From the NCBI RefSeq assembly GCF_016587435.1, contig NZ_BNJJ01000010.1:248001-312000 (forward strand): a DNA stretch of 64,000 nucleotides, written 5' to 3'. A program made the translations under genes and the position numbers. Shown piece after piece: positions 18,718 through 27,231 of the stretch; the first letter of the stretch is position 1; the number at the start of each line of letters is the position of its first letter. The notes under the pieces were generated by a model. The model saw nothing but the letters and a program-made list of their open reading frames with translations, did not search any database and had not been told where the DNA came from. This DNA comes from Dictyobacter formicarum. Lineage in GTDB: Bacteria > Chloroflexota > Ktedonobacteria > Ktedonobacterales > Ktedonobacteraceae.

Positions 18718-18861
18718 ATATCTATAAAGGAAGGCTGCTGGCTGTTTCATTGTAGGGCTGCACTGTTGTATAGTTGCTAGATAGACCGGTATGGTGGACA
18801 ACCATAAGGCGTTTGTCTCGACAAACTATAATCCCTGTTGCCTCAACAAGAAAGGACCACA

Positions 18862-19230
18862 ATGAAAGTTGCCTATATCTTTAGCACATCCGGACACACT
18901 GTCAGCTATAAACTAGGAAAAATGATCCTGCCCCAACTCGAAGAGCGGCGCCATGGGGCTGAAGTAGTTGGCATGTTCTTCTTCGACGATAACACATTTG
19001 CGCTACGCAAAGGCGATCCGCTTGGTGAGCGTCTGAGCGCCGTCGCCCGTGAGCGCGGTATCTTGCTCATGCTCTGCGACCAATGTGCCAGCGAGCGCAA
19101 CCTGGCCGTCAAAAACGAGCAAGGCACCTATGATCCCGTCGGAACCGTTGAAGGTGTTCGCGTTGGCTGCTTCCCCGATCTCTATGCCGCCCTGGAAGGC
19201 AATCCGCCCGACCAGGTGATTACGCTCTAG
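18862..19230 (+). CDS. DsrE-family protein, SaoD-like
   Basis: 122 residues. It begins MKVAYIFSTSGHTVSYKLG and carries MLCDQCASERN with two closely spaced Cys plus a later GCFPDLY Cys, as in DsrE-related sulfur-handling proteins. These small proteins usually pass sulfur between carriers. ATG 18862 is chosen because AAAGGA lies 6 bp upstream; the longer ORF from 18838 needs a TTG start. No other sulfur gene is adjacent. Confidence 0.65.
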   Translation: MKVAYIFSTSGHTVSYKLGKMILPQLEERRHGAEVVGMFFFDDNTFALRKGDPLGERLSAVARERGILLMLCDQCASERNLAVKNEQGTYDPVGTVEGVRVGCFPDLYAALEGNPPDQVITL

Positions 19231-19259
19231 AGCGCTTATACAATAGATTCTGCCAGCCC

Positions 19260-19425
19260 AGGTATAGGTTTTTCAGGGGCTACGCCCCTGAGGCCCCTTG
19301 ATGCCGCCCTGCGGGCGGCACGAGGAGAGGAGGAGTTGGGGGCACAGCCCCCAAACCCCCAGTCAAGGGGCTGACCGCCCCTTGCATCCCCGCTTGCCTG
19401 GCGCGAATCCAAAAAACCTATACCT
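19260..19425. repeat. MITE-like element with AGGTATAGGTTTTT ends and internal GC-rich hairpins
   Basis: 14-bp terminal inverted repeats (19260-19273 and 19412-19425) enclose a string of hairpins: CAGGGGC/GCCCCTG, GCCGCCC/GGGCGGC, GGGGGC/GCCCCC and AGGGGC/GCCCCT. A second element with AGGTATA ends and a matching GGGGCTGxCCGCCCCT block lies at 34139-34260. Confidence 0.65.
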
Positions 19426-19451
19426 GTAGGGTGCGGACGCCCCCACTCTTC

Positions 19452-19513
19452 TATTTAATTGTGGAACATGAAAAATGTGTATATACACATTTTTCATGTT
19501 CCACAATTAAATA
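19452..19513. repeat. Perfect 62-bp palindrome without spacer
   Basis: Arms 19452-19482 and 19483-19513 (31 nt each) are exact reverse complements with no central spacer. A T-run follows at 19515-19523. It lies between the convergent DsrE-like gene and the histidine kinase, so it may terminate transcription on the plus strand. It is much longer than terminators usually are. Confidence 0.85.
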
Positions 19514-19587
19514 ATTTTTTTTTGAGCACCGAAGGTGCGAAGCGTCAGGGGCCGAAGGCGCAAACCGCATGATTTTCATGCACGCTC

Positions 19588-21219
19588 TTAAGAGAGGTTC
19601 TCGCTACAGAGCGGTAGTGTGAAGCAAAAGGTAGAGCCGACCCCTTCTTCAGACTCAAACCAGATATGCCCGCCATGGCATTCGATTAATTCTCGGCTCA
19701 GATAGAGGCCCAGGCCGGTTCCGCCGATATGCATCGCTTTAACATTATCGGCGCGCTCAAAGCGTCCAAAAATACGTGATTGCTGATTGGCAGGAATGCC
19801 CAATCCACCATCTTTGACCTGGAGCAAGGCCTCATTTGTCCTGGTTTCCTCTTTAATGGTTATGTCAATAGGACCACCCTGTGGACTATACTTGATGGCG
19901 TTAGATAGTAGATTCGCCAGCACCTGTTCAATGCGGTCGGCATCGATGAAGACACATAATTTGTCTACAGAAGTATGCAAGTTAATCTGATGAATTGGTG
20001 TGGTTAGTTGTAGCCGATCAATAACCTGCGTGACCAGCACAAGTAGATCAGTTGGCTTTTGCTTGACCTGGAGATGACCCACCTGCAAGCGTGTTGCATC
20101 CACCATGTCTTCCGTGATTTTGCTCAATTGACGAGTTGCCTGCCGCATATCCTGCACAATTTTTTCCTGTCGCACATCTAAAGGTTGTCCATGCCCGCGT
20201 GCTGAGCGCGCCAGCAGCATATCCGCGCCCATAGCCAGCACTGTTACCGGGGTACGCAGTTCGTGCGTTGCCAGATTGATAAATTCCTCTTTGAGTGCTT
20301 CCGTCTTTTTAAGGATGGTTACATCCTGATGCACAACGAGCACTAATCGCTCATCTGGATCAATACCGGTGAAAAGATCATGAGAAAAACGGTAGGGGGC
20401 ATCGTCTCTTTTAAGAGGTATCGCGCCTACCAGGATGGGAAGGACCGAACCATCAGGCCGCCGTACCACTTCCTGGAACTGGTAAATATTCGCTCCGGTC
20501 ATAATAGCCTGGTAGGTGGCTAACTGCTGGAATGAGAGCTCCTGACCATTAGCGCCCAGCAGTTTAATATTATTGTCCTCCATAAATTCTTTCAAGGGCT
20601 GGCCGGGTTTCACTTCGGCGCCCCAGACACTGGTGGTAGCCCGATTAAATAGCACGAATCTAGCCTCCAGCCCCCGGACAAGATAAATACCCACGGGTAG
20701 CTCATCAATAATCAACTGCAAAAAATCTAGCTTCGCCTTCTGCTCAGCCTGGAGCTTTCGCTCAATGACCTCCAGGCGACGACGTTCTGTCACATCGCGG
20801 TTTATTTCCAGGATTGCCATCGGTTTGGAGCGTGCATCACGTTCAAGAATCTGTCGACTCTCAACAATAACCTGCTCTCCCTCACGGTTGGTATGGACAA
20901 GGTCACCTTCCCAATAGCCCTTTGTCTCCAATATATTTTGGACATCATCTTCCGAGACCGGAAAACGCGTCTGGAGTAAGGTATGGGTTATCTGCCCCAT
21001 GGCCTCCCGCGCCGTCCACCCATAGAGATGCTCAGCTCCCTGGTTCCAGAGCACAATATTACTCTCAGGATCCCGTACAATGATGGCATCATGGGCCAAT
21101 TCAAGCAAACGTCCTTGCAAGTCGAGTTGATTTTTGCGTGACAGCAGATATGACTTATGCTTTTTCAACGTACCGTAGTGCATGCTCCCCCCGTATTTGA
21201 AGAGCTTAGAGGCTCGCAC
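19588..21219 (-). CDS. PAS-domain sensor histidine kinase
   Basis: 543 residues, no membrane helix. Two PAS domains (about 36-150 and 170-300) precede a HisKA domain with phospho-acceptor His319 in FINLATHELRTPV. The HATPase domain follows with N box LLSNAIKYSPQG, G1 DGGLGIP, F-type box FGRFER and G2 GGTGLGLYLS. It is likely a cytoplasmic sensor of a small molecule or redox state. No response regulator is adjacent. A start at the ATG at 21183 (MHYGTLKK) is also possible. Confidence 0.92.
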   Translation of the reverse strand: MRASKLFKYGGSMHYGTLKKHKSYLLSRKNQLDLQGRLLELAHDAIIVRDPESNIVLWNQGAEHLYGWTAREAMGQITHTLLQTRFPVSEDDVQNILETKGYWEGDLVHTNREGEQVIVESRQILERDARSKPMAILEINRDVTERRRLEVIERKLQAEQKAKLDFLQLIIDELPVGIYLVRGLEARFVLFNRATTSVWGAEVKPGQPLKEFMEDNNIKLLGANGQELSFQQLATYQAIMTGANIYQFQEVVRRPDGSVLPILVGAIPLKRDDAPYRFSHDLFTGIDPDERLVLVVHQDVTILKKTEALKEEFINLATHELRTPVTVLAMGADMLLARSARGHGQPLDVRQEKIVQDMRQATRQLSKITEDMVDATRLQVGHLQVKQKPTDLLVLVTQVIDRLQLTTPIHQINLHTSVDKLCVFIDADRIEQVLANLLSNAIKYSPQGGPIDITIKEETRTNEALLQVKDGGLGIPANQQSRIFGRFERADNVKAMHIGGTGLGLYLSRELIECHGGHIWFESEEGVGSTFCFTLPLCSENLS

Positions 21220-21432
21220 TTGCTAGCTGGATAAAAAAAACAGGGACGTTCCTACCTATCATATGACAAGCGTACAGTAATTTCCAGGTAGCTTGGAAAA
21301 GTTGTTGCCCTTAAAGTGTCTCCACAGAAGTTGAGCTTTCAACCCATCAGGCAGGCACCTCATCCACTTTACAAAAAGCGAGCGAGAAAGCCCCTGTTTT
21401 CAAACGGGAGATGAATCGCCGTTCCTTAAAGC

Positions 21433-22141
21433 TCACTGGAGAGAGTTTACAGATCGATAATGAAGTCGAACCACGCCGGAACTCAAATTCTGCACGTCTA
21501 CCAGTTGCAGCTTTATTCTCTCCTTCATGCCTTTAAATAAAGGTATTCCACTCCCTAACACCACAGGAGACAAGTAAAGCAGATAGTCATCAATCAAACC
21601 AGCCCTTGCCAGAACTGAGGCGATCTCGCTACTCCCAAATATGACCATATCTCTTCCTGGCTCTTGTTTCAATTTGGCGATCTCTTCCTCGAGATTTCCT
21701 TTCACCACTGTGACATTCTTCCACTCCCCCCACTCGGCCTTCTCCAGCGTCCTTGAAAACACCACTTTGGGCAACGTATTCATCTTCTCAGCGATGAGCG
21801 GATCATCCGTAGCAGCAGCCTGGGTGGGCCAGTGCTTCGCCATCAGCTCATAGGTGAGGCGACCAAACACAAGCGTGTCTACGGAACGGAAAAAATTGAG
21901 CGTACGCTCATTAAAATCTTCATCCACGGCATGCTGTAAAAAGCATTTGGAAACGCCGCTCACTCGCGGCTAGCTCCGCCGCCAGAGTTCATCACTGGGA
22001 GCGAATCTTTTCTCAGAAACAGTGGTGGCTGTTCAGGCGGCTTCGCTCATCCAAATGAATGGCATGCCAGTCGATCTCTCCATCAGGCCCTGCGAAAAAA
22101 CCATCAAGGGTGATCATCTCTGACACGATGACTTTTCTCAT
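21433..22141 (-). pseudogene. Dihydrofolate-reductase-family (RibD C-terminal-like) gene interrupted by a MITE
   Basis: The N-terminal piece starts at ATG 22141 behind a strong AAGGAG and encodes MRKVIVSEMITLDGFFAGPD and on to IDWHA. The rest resumes at HAVDEDFNERTLNFF and runs to the stop at 21433, with VDTLVFGRLTYELM, DMVIFGSSEIASVL and LYLSPVVLGSGIPLF, all typical of this family. The 125-bp insertion between them creates a stop soon after the junction. A 176-residue product could still start from an internal GTG at 21963, but it lacks the first strand and substrate loop. Confidence 0.85.
21936..22060. mobile_element. 125-bp MITE with 7-bp target duplication
   Basis: GGCATGC is duplicated at 21929-21935 and 22061-22067, exactly flanking the insertion. 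The ends share an imperfect inverted repeat with the core CATTTGGA (left TGTAAAAAGCATTTGGA, right complement ATTCATTTGGA). It encodes nothing. Removing it plus one GGCATGC copy restores the dihydrofolate-reductase-family reading frame. A diverged relative may lie at about 41511-41605. Confidence 0.8.
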
Positions 22142-22336
22142 GCTGTCTTTCTCCTTCTGGGGAACAACATCTGCTTGCCTGTTGCAAGCAAATATACTCT
22201 ACCACCTTGCAAAGAAAAAAACTTCTTCGATCTTGCTTTCCTCCGGCATATAGTCAGCATTCCATTCCCAGAAAACGTCGCGGATGACGTCGATTTTTTT
22301 ACTCACTTTGCACTGACCATATACGTCAAGCATCAC

Positions 22337-24166
22337 GGCTCTCCCGCGAAGTTGATGATTCGGAATCATCCCCTCCTTGAGAGGCTTCACTAAGCGTGCT
22401 TGAGTACTCGCTTGCGCAGGATCTGGAAGCTAGCACGACCATAGGATTGTCGTTTAAGCAACTTGAGCCTCTGCACGTGACCTTCTACTTGCCCATTGCT
22501 CCATTCGAGTGTGAGGCCAGCTTTGACAGCATCATAATCTTTCTGGAGACCTCGCGCGAAGTTTTTCAGCTCGGTTACTTCCTGCTCCTCGACTTGGGCA
22601 AGCCAAGCATCTAATCGTGCTCCTTGACGCTCCCGAAGCATAGCGGCAAAATCTTGCAGGAGAGTGAACGTCTGGGCAATGAGCGGATCGGCTTCACACA
22701 GGCGTGTCAGATAGGCATTTTGCCAATCCAGTCGTTGTTCTTCGGTAAAGGTCATCCATCTCGACACTTGGAGCGCTGTCGGTGGACGTCGCACCTGCGT
22801 ATCTTTTTTCGTCGCAATAGTTTCTGGAGTTGGCTCAACGCGCTTGAACCCCCTCGGCTTCCCTTTCGTCGTGCGCAATTTCTTGATGAAACGGGTCACA
22901 TTGGACATCGAAGCTGTGTATCCACGCTCCTGAAGTTCCCGAAAGAGCTCGGAGGCATTCCGGCATCCCTCGTTCCAGCGTTCGAGCAGGTAGGGCTTGA
23001 ACGGTTCGAGCAGGTGGATACGGGTGCGACGCGGACATCTTCGCTCCGGTGGCTGATCCATATGGATGTAGCGCGAGACTGTCTGGCGGCTGGTTCCAAC
23101 TTCATGCGCGATGATCCCCTGATCCACTTTCTTCGCATGCAGTTCATGAATTTTCCGATATCTTTCCACCTTTTCCTGATGACGTTGCAGGCTCACTTCT
23201 TCGAGCCGTTTGGTATTGCCCATAGGACTCTCCTGCAAGGGGGAAGACTTCCTCGTCGATGCTGTCAGTTCCAACATGGTGTCTTTGAGCAGAGATTTCT
23301 TGCTGATAAAAAAACCTTCCAAGGCCTCCCCTACATTCTTTAAGATATGCCACCGATCTGCTACCTGTTGAGCATCAGGTGCTCCCAAAGAGGCTCCTTC
23401 CGCATACGTACCGCCACGATCACGGCTGATGATCTCGACCCCCACATGTTCTTGCAACCATGTAGCGAGCGTACTGGCTTCACGGTCAGGCAAGAGTTCA
23501 ATCGGAATGTGCTTTTCCAGATCGATGAGGATCGTACCGAACTTGCGGCCCCGGCGGAAACTCCAGTCGTCGACGCCAAGGACGCGAGGTGTTGCATGGG
23601 AGATCTCCGGCGCTGCCTGAATGAGCCGAAGCAGTGTATCTGGACTTGTGACAAGACCCATACCTGCTATGACGCGTTTCCCCGCTTCCCCACCGATGGC
23701 AAAACCGATGAGCGTGAAGACATCTGCCAGCCGCGTGGTTCGATGAGCATAGGGAGCAACCACGCTGGGAAGTCGCTCAGTGAAAATTTGGCGCGGGCAA
23801 GCAAGATTGAGGCAGAAGAAACGACGCGTATGGATTTCCAGCCGGACCTCCCAACCCATCCAGGGGAGATCGGCTACGGTGCGTACATAACGAGAATGCA
23901 CATGACCCGAAAGGCTCTGGCAGACTGGACAGCGCGCTTGAGAGGCGGTGGTTGTCACCACCACCGTAATCATTTTGGGAGAAGTTTTCAAATGGGTGAG
24001 GTGTAAACATGTCGGGTCGGGCAATAGGGGAGAATGAACTTCGCTTCCCATCAGAAACTCCTCTCTTTTCCTAACTATCCATCATCATCTATGAAGAATG
24101 TAATTGGAAGCTGGTTCTGCACGCAAGCAAGCGAGCTATATTATTCATCAACTTCGCGGGAGAGCC
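22337..24166 (-). mobile_element. Complete ISL3-family insertion sequence
   Basis: 1830 bp. The terminal inverted repeats are 22 bp and exact: 22337-22358 starts GGCTCTCCCGCGAAG, and 24145-24166 is its complement. The flanking AGCATCAC at 22329-22336 and 24167-24174 is an 8-bp target duplication, as ISL3 elements make. It carries one transposase gene. Exact ends and duplication show a recent, probably intact insertion. Confidence 0.93.
22390..24051 (-). CDS. ISL3-family transposase
   Basis: 553 residues. An N-terminal zinc-finger region (CPVCQS ... CLNLACPRQ) and a helix-turn-helix lead into the DDE catalytic domain, with GVDDWSFRRGRKFGTILID and SRDRGGTYAEGA followed by ADRWHILKN. The C-terminal helical domain contains WSNGQVEGHVQRLKLLKRQS, with the expected catalytic Glu. 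It fills the IS and ends 53 bp from the left terminal repeat. Confidence 0.95.
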   Translation of the reverse strand: MGSEVHSPLLPDPTCLHLTHLKTSPKMITVVVTTTASQARCPVCQSLSGHVHSRYVRTVADLPWMGWEVRLEIHTRRFFCLNLACPRQIFTERLPSVVAPYAHRTTRLADVFTLIGFAIGGEAGKRVIAGMGLVTSPDTLLRLIQAAPEISHATPRVLGVDDWSFRRGRKFGTILIDLEKHIPIELLPDREASTLATWLQEHVGVEIISRDRGGTYAEGASLGAPDAQQVADRWHILKNVGEALEGFFISKKSLLKDTMLELTASTRKSSPLQESPMGNTKRLEEVSLQRHQEKVERYRKIHELHAKKVDQGIIAHEVGTSRQTVSRYIHMDQPPERRCPRRTRIHLLEPFKPYLLERWNEGCRNASELFRELQERGYTASMSNVTRFIKKLRTTKGKPRGFKRVEPTPETIATKKDTQVRRPPTALQVSRWMTFTEEQRLDWQNAYLTRLCEADPLIAQTFTLLQDFAAMLRERQGARLDAWLAQVEEQEVTELKNFARGLQKDYDAVKAGLTLEWSNGQVEGHVQRLKLLKRQSYGRASFQILRKRVLKHA

Positions 24167-24222
24167 AGCATCACGTGGCGAGGTATCGTGTGCAGCACTT
24201 GACGACATACAATAATGATGTT

Positions 24223-24265
24223 ACATTTTATTTATGACTGACTAAGTCAGTCATAAATAAAATGT
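24223..24265. promoter_or_regulatory. 21-bp perfect inverted repeat before a TetR gene, probable operator
   Basis: Arms 24223-24243 and 24245-24265 are exact reverse complements around one A. The core TGACTGACTAAGTCAGTCA is the kind of dyad TetR regulators bind. It ends 18 bp before the TetR start codon, so autorepression is likely. Confidence 0.65.
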
Positions 24266-24283
24266 GCAAAAGGAGGTGATGCG

Positions 24284-24877
24284 ATGCCGAGGACGAAAGA
24301 AGCCAGTCAGCGTATACGGGAGGAGCAGCGCACAAAGATTTTGCAGGCGGCCAGGAAAGTTTTTGCGCGCAAGGGACTGGCGGCGACAGTGGATGATGTG
24401 GCGGTTGAAGCCTCAGTCAGCCATGGGCTGGCCTATCGCTATTTTGCCAGCAAGGAGGAGCTTATTTACGCCCTCGTGAAGCAAGATATTCCTGAGCCTT
24501 CCGCGGGTCTGCAAAACGTGCAAGATATGCCGGGAACACCGGGAGAGCGCCTGAATTTTCTGTTGTCAGAGTTCGTGAAAAGCAGGCAGCATCCAGAGAT
24601 CTACTTGCTCCTGGGGCAGGTACTCAGCTCTGATATGGCACCGCCAGGTTTACGCGAACTGATCCATCAACGTGGACTGGCGCTGCAAGGCGTGCTGAGG
24701 CAACTCATCATTGACGGTCAGGCCACTGGAGAAGTAGCAGCCGGGGATCCAGATCAACTGGTACGAGCCATCTTTGCCTGCCTGGATGGCTTGATTCGCT
24801 GGGCCGTCTATTATCCTGATCAATATAGCGATCATTTTCCGGATGCCAGCATTTTTTTGCGTATGCTTAAACCATAG
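24284..24877 (+). CDS. TetR/AcrR-family transcriptional regulator
   Basis: 197 residues with a typical N-terminal helix-turn-helix (TVDDVAVEASVSHGLAYRYF) and a helical ligand domain. The ribosome site AAGGAGGTGAT just before the ATG is an almost full anti-16S match. A long operator-like dyad lies directly upstream. The alpha/beta hydrolase gene begins 78 bp downstream and is its likely target. Confidence 0.92.
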   Translation: MPRTKEASQRIREEQRTKILQAARKVFARKGLAATVDDVAVEASVSHGLAYRYFASKEELIYALVKQDIPEPSAGLQNVQDMPGTPGERLNFLLSEFVKSRQHPEIYLLLGQVLSSDMAPPGLRELIHQRGLALQGVLRQLIIDGQATGEVAAGDPDQLVRAIFACLDGLIRWAVYYPDQYSDHFPDASIFLRMLKP

Positions 24878-24955
24878 TGCGTCTCAAGTTAAAGCGGGAA
24901 TTGTCTCTGGAATGAGTTTGAGAATTATGTTCTCCAGACAGCAAGGAGCAAATGA

Positions 24956-25777
24956 ATGAATCTGCCAAAGAGCGATACATTGCCTGTACCCGGAGCGACC
25001 CTCTACTATGAAGTACGTGGAGCGGGTCCCCTACTTTTGATGATTGCCGGTGGTGGTGGTGGTAGCAGCTTTAACGGTATTGCTAGCATATTGGCTAGCC
25101 AGTATACCGTGGTGACCTACGACCGCCGCGGCGCGGGGCGCAGTACACTTGATGATGTGAGCGCAGATATACCTTTGGAAACGCAGGGTGACGATGCTCA
25201 TCATCTATTGGCTGCCCTGACGAATGAACCAGCATACGTATTCGGCAGCAGTGCCGGCGCTCTAATTGGACTGGACCTGGTTGCCCGCTATCCTGAGCAG
25301 GTGCGCACACTGATTTCGCATGAACCACCAGCGCACTATCTGTTACCTGACGATGAGCAACAATCTCCAGAGAAACCGCTTGAACTGAGGAACCGCGAGG
25401 GGGCATCTGCGGCCCTGATGAAATATATGGCCCAGTCGGGCGTCCGATATGATGATCTGGAGCCGGGTGTTGAACTGCCTCCTTTGAATAGAGAAGTGAG
25501 TGATGCGCATGCCGAAGCGTTTTTCGCCCACACATTCCTGGCTGTGCGCCGCTACCGGCTAAATGTTCCTGCTCTGCTGGCCGCGCCTACACGTATTGTA
25601 CTGGCTGGCGCCGAGGCCGGCCACGAGTTTGTTGCATATCGCTGCGCGGTAGCGGTAGCAGAACAACTCGGTACCACGGTCGTAGATTTTCCCAGTCACC
25701 ATGCCGGCTACATCAGCCATCCCAAAGCTTTTGCTCAAAAGTTGAGTGAAGTTCTTCAGGATGAGCCCGCAGATTGA
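24956..25777 (+). CDS. Alpha/beta hydrolase
   Basis: 273 residues. The oxyanion region is IAGGGGGSS and the nucleophile elbow GSSAGA (catalytic Ser near residue 99). The strand YTVVTYDRRGAGRS is characteristic, and the terminal base is probably the His in SHHAGYI. Substrate unknown. It appears co-transcribed with the upstream TetR gene, so a detoxifying role for the TetR ligand is plausible but inferred. Confidence 0.85.
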   Translation: MNLPKSDTLPVPGATLYYEVRGAGPLLLMIAGGGGGSSFNGIASILASQYTVVTYDRRGAGRSTLDDVSADIPLETQGDDAHHLLAALTNEPAYVFGSSAGALIGLDLVARYPEQVRTLISHEPPAHYLLPDDEQQSPEKPLELRNREGASAALMKYMAQSGVRYDDLEPGVELPPLNREVSDAHAEAFFAHTFLAVRRYRLNVPALLAAPTRIVLAGAEAGHEFVAYRCAVAVAEQLGTTVVDFPSHHAGYISHPKAFAQKLSEVLQDEPAD

Positions 25778-26288
25778 ATACAACACCTGCCATGGGTATC
25801 ATTCATTTTTTGCAAAGGGAAACGCGACACCTGGCTTGCTGCGAAGCGGCCCTGTGCCCGGGCGCGTGTGGTGCACCACACGCGCGATCGGCCACATGGG
25901 CCGAGGGGAGCTGGCAGGAGAAGCCGAACCGGCCGGGAACGGGGTCGCCACGCTGCGCGGGCTCCAAGCCGGGGCAAGCCCGGCACCTACGATGGCTCAC
26001 GCATGTGTATGTTCCTTCGGAGGGGAAGTTCGCTTTTGGGCACCGCGTGGGCGGAGGTGTGATGCGACGAGGCGCCGAGCGGCGAGGACACAGGGCCCCA
26101 CAAACGGTGGGGCTAATCGACCGCAAGGGTCGAACCTACGGGGATCGCTTTTATTGTTGCTTTTGCGTGATGGAACGAGTACAACCGACAGAAGCTATCA
26201 TCAAGATCTTTTTGGCATGCTCAATGCAAACAAGAAAGGCGATTTGTAAGTGCGCCCTTGCCTTCAGAGGGCGCACCTGCGCGTTAGC
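25778..26288. repeat. Repeat-filled gap: 24-bp palindrome and REP-like hairpins
   Basis: Contains a perfect 24-bp palindrome (25862-25885), REP-like units at 25968-25990 (GCCGGG/CCCGGC then ACCTAC) and 26118-26139 (CGACC/GGTCG then AACCTAC), and a GTGCGCCC/GGGCGCAC hairpin at about 26250-26276. ORFs over this gap read through repeats and are not genes. Confidence 0.6.
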
Positions 26289-26825
26289 TTAGGCTCGCTG
26301 GAGGAGATCGTCGTATTTGGGATCGTAGAGTTGGACGCGACCCTCAGGCATCATCAGGATGGTGTCTGGCTTTATGTATTGTACGAATTCAAGGTCGTGG
26401 GTGACGGCGATGATGGTGCCGTTGTAGTGGCCGAGGGCTTCGCCAATAATGGTGCGCGACATGGCGTCCAGGTGCGTGGTGGGCTCGTCCAGGACCAGTA
26501 GATTCGGCCCATCAAGCACCATTTTGGCGAGCGCCAGGCGTGTCTTTTCGCCGCCGCTCAAGGTGCCGATCTTCTGAAACACCTGATCACCTGTAAAGAG
26601 GAAGCGTCCCAGCACATTGCGCACCCGTTTGGCGTTTTCCGGAAGTATCTCCGTGGCCTCGTTGATGACGGTCTTCGTATAGTCTAAGTTTTCGTATTCC
26701 TGTGCGTAATAGCGGAGTGTCACACCAATTAAAGCCGCCTTTTCTCCTGGAGCGACCGTAAAAGGGGCATCGTCCAGGATCAGGCGTGCGCCGTATGAGA
26801 GCTGAATATGATTAACCTGTAGCAT
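26289..26825 (-). pseudogene. ABC-F ATPase with internal in-frame deletion
   Basis: 178 residues against the 500-650 of ABC-F proteins. It starts like domain 1 (SYGARLILDDAPFTVAPGEK then AALIGV) and jumps, near 26720, straight into the middle of domain 2 (TLRYYAQEYENLDY). Signature LSGGEKTRLALAKM and Walker B LLVLDEPTTHLD remain, but both Walker A motifs and the whole inter-domain linker are gone. ATP binding should be lost. Intact ABC-F proteins protect ribosomes from antibiotics. The upstream leader ORF and terminator are still present. Confidence 0.8.
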
Positions 26826-26936
26826 CGTCTATGTATTCCTTTAATTATCTAAAATGCTTGTCACGTACAAAAAACCGTGGTAGCGTATATGGCTCACCCA
26901 GCGGTCTGGTTGCGGTTGATAAATGAAAGGAAAAAG

Positions 26937-26978
26937 AAACGCCGTGGGTGAGACCTGTTTGCGTCACCCACGGCGTTT
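26937..26978 (-). terminator. Rho-independent terminator / attenuator before the ABC-F gene
   Basis: 15-bp perfect arms, 26937-26951 and 26964-26978. Read on the minus strand the stem is followed by a T-rich stretch (TTTCTTTTT). It lies between the leader ORF stop at 27001 and the ABC-F start at 26825, where an attenuator would be. Confidence 0.75.
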
Positions 26979-27000
26979 TGATTAGACGTTTGACTGGCGT

Positions 27001-27135
27001 TCACTCTAGCTTCGCGCGCTCATCTATCCCAAAAAAGGGCACAATACGGCTATGGGCGACACGAACCGCGTGAACAACGGTGCAACAAGTACGAAGGCCC
27101 CACACTCTGGTGAGCTTCGTTGTCGCAATAGCCAT
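27001..27135 (-). CDS. 44-residue leader peptide upstream of the ABC-F gene
   Basis: ATG at 27135 has AAAGGG about 7 bp upstream. The product starts MAIATTKLTRVWGLRTCC and ends IDERAKLE. It has no recognisable domain. It sits between a good promoter (27203-27231) and a terminator hairpin (26937-26978), followed by the ABC-F gene. That layout is the ribosome-mediated attenuation arrangement known for antibiotic-resistance ABC-F and erm genes: stalling on the leader would prevent the terminator. The role is inferred from layout. Confidence 0.55.
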   Translation of the reverse strand: MAIATTKLTRVWGLRTCCTVVHAVRVAHSRIVPFFGIDERAKLE

Positions 27136-27202
27136 ACCAAATCCCTTTCTTTTCTTCTATAGTAAAATTTTCGAGTTGCTGCTCAGCGCAACAATTCTAG
27201 TA

Positions 27203-27231
27203 AAAATAACATATCCGCTTTTATGTGTCAA
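27203..27231 (-). promoter_or_regulatory. Sigma-70-type promoter for the leader/ABC-F transcript
   Basis: On the minus strand TTGACA (27231-27226), 17-bp spacer, TATTTT (27208-27203). The -35 box overlaps the last codon of the radical SAM gene. It gives a leader of about 60 nt before the 44-residue ORF. Confidence 0.6.

Noticed and set aside
19555..19587. Terminator of the kinase gene
   Set aside because: No clear stem with T-run on the minus strand was found there.
22199..22390. 63-codon minus-strand ORF beside the IS
   Set aside because: It begins inside the IS end; the part outside could be an old gene end but shows no recognisable domain.
25746..26292. Overlapping ORFs of 167-172 codons on the plus strand
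   Set aside because: They read through palindromes and REP-like hairpins, and are rich in Arg, Gly and Ala from GC-rich repeats.
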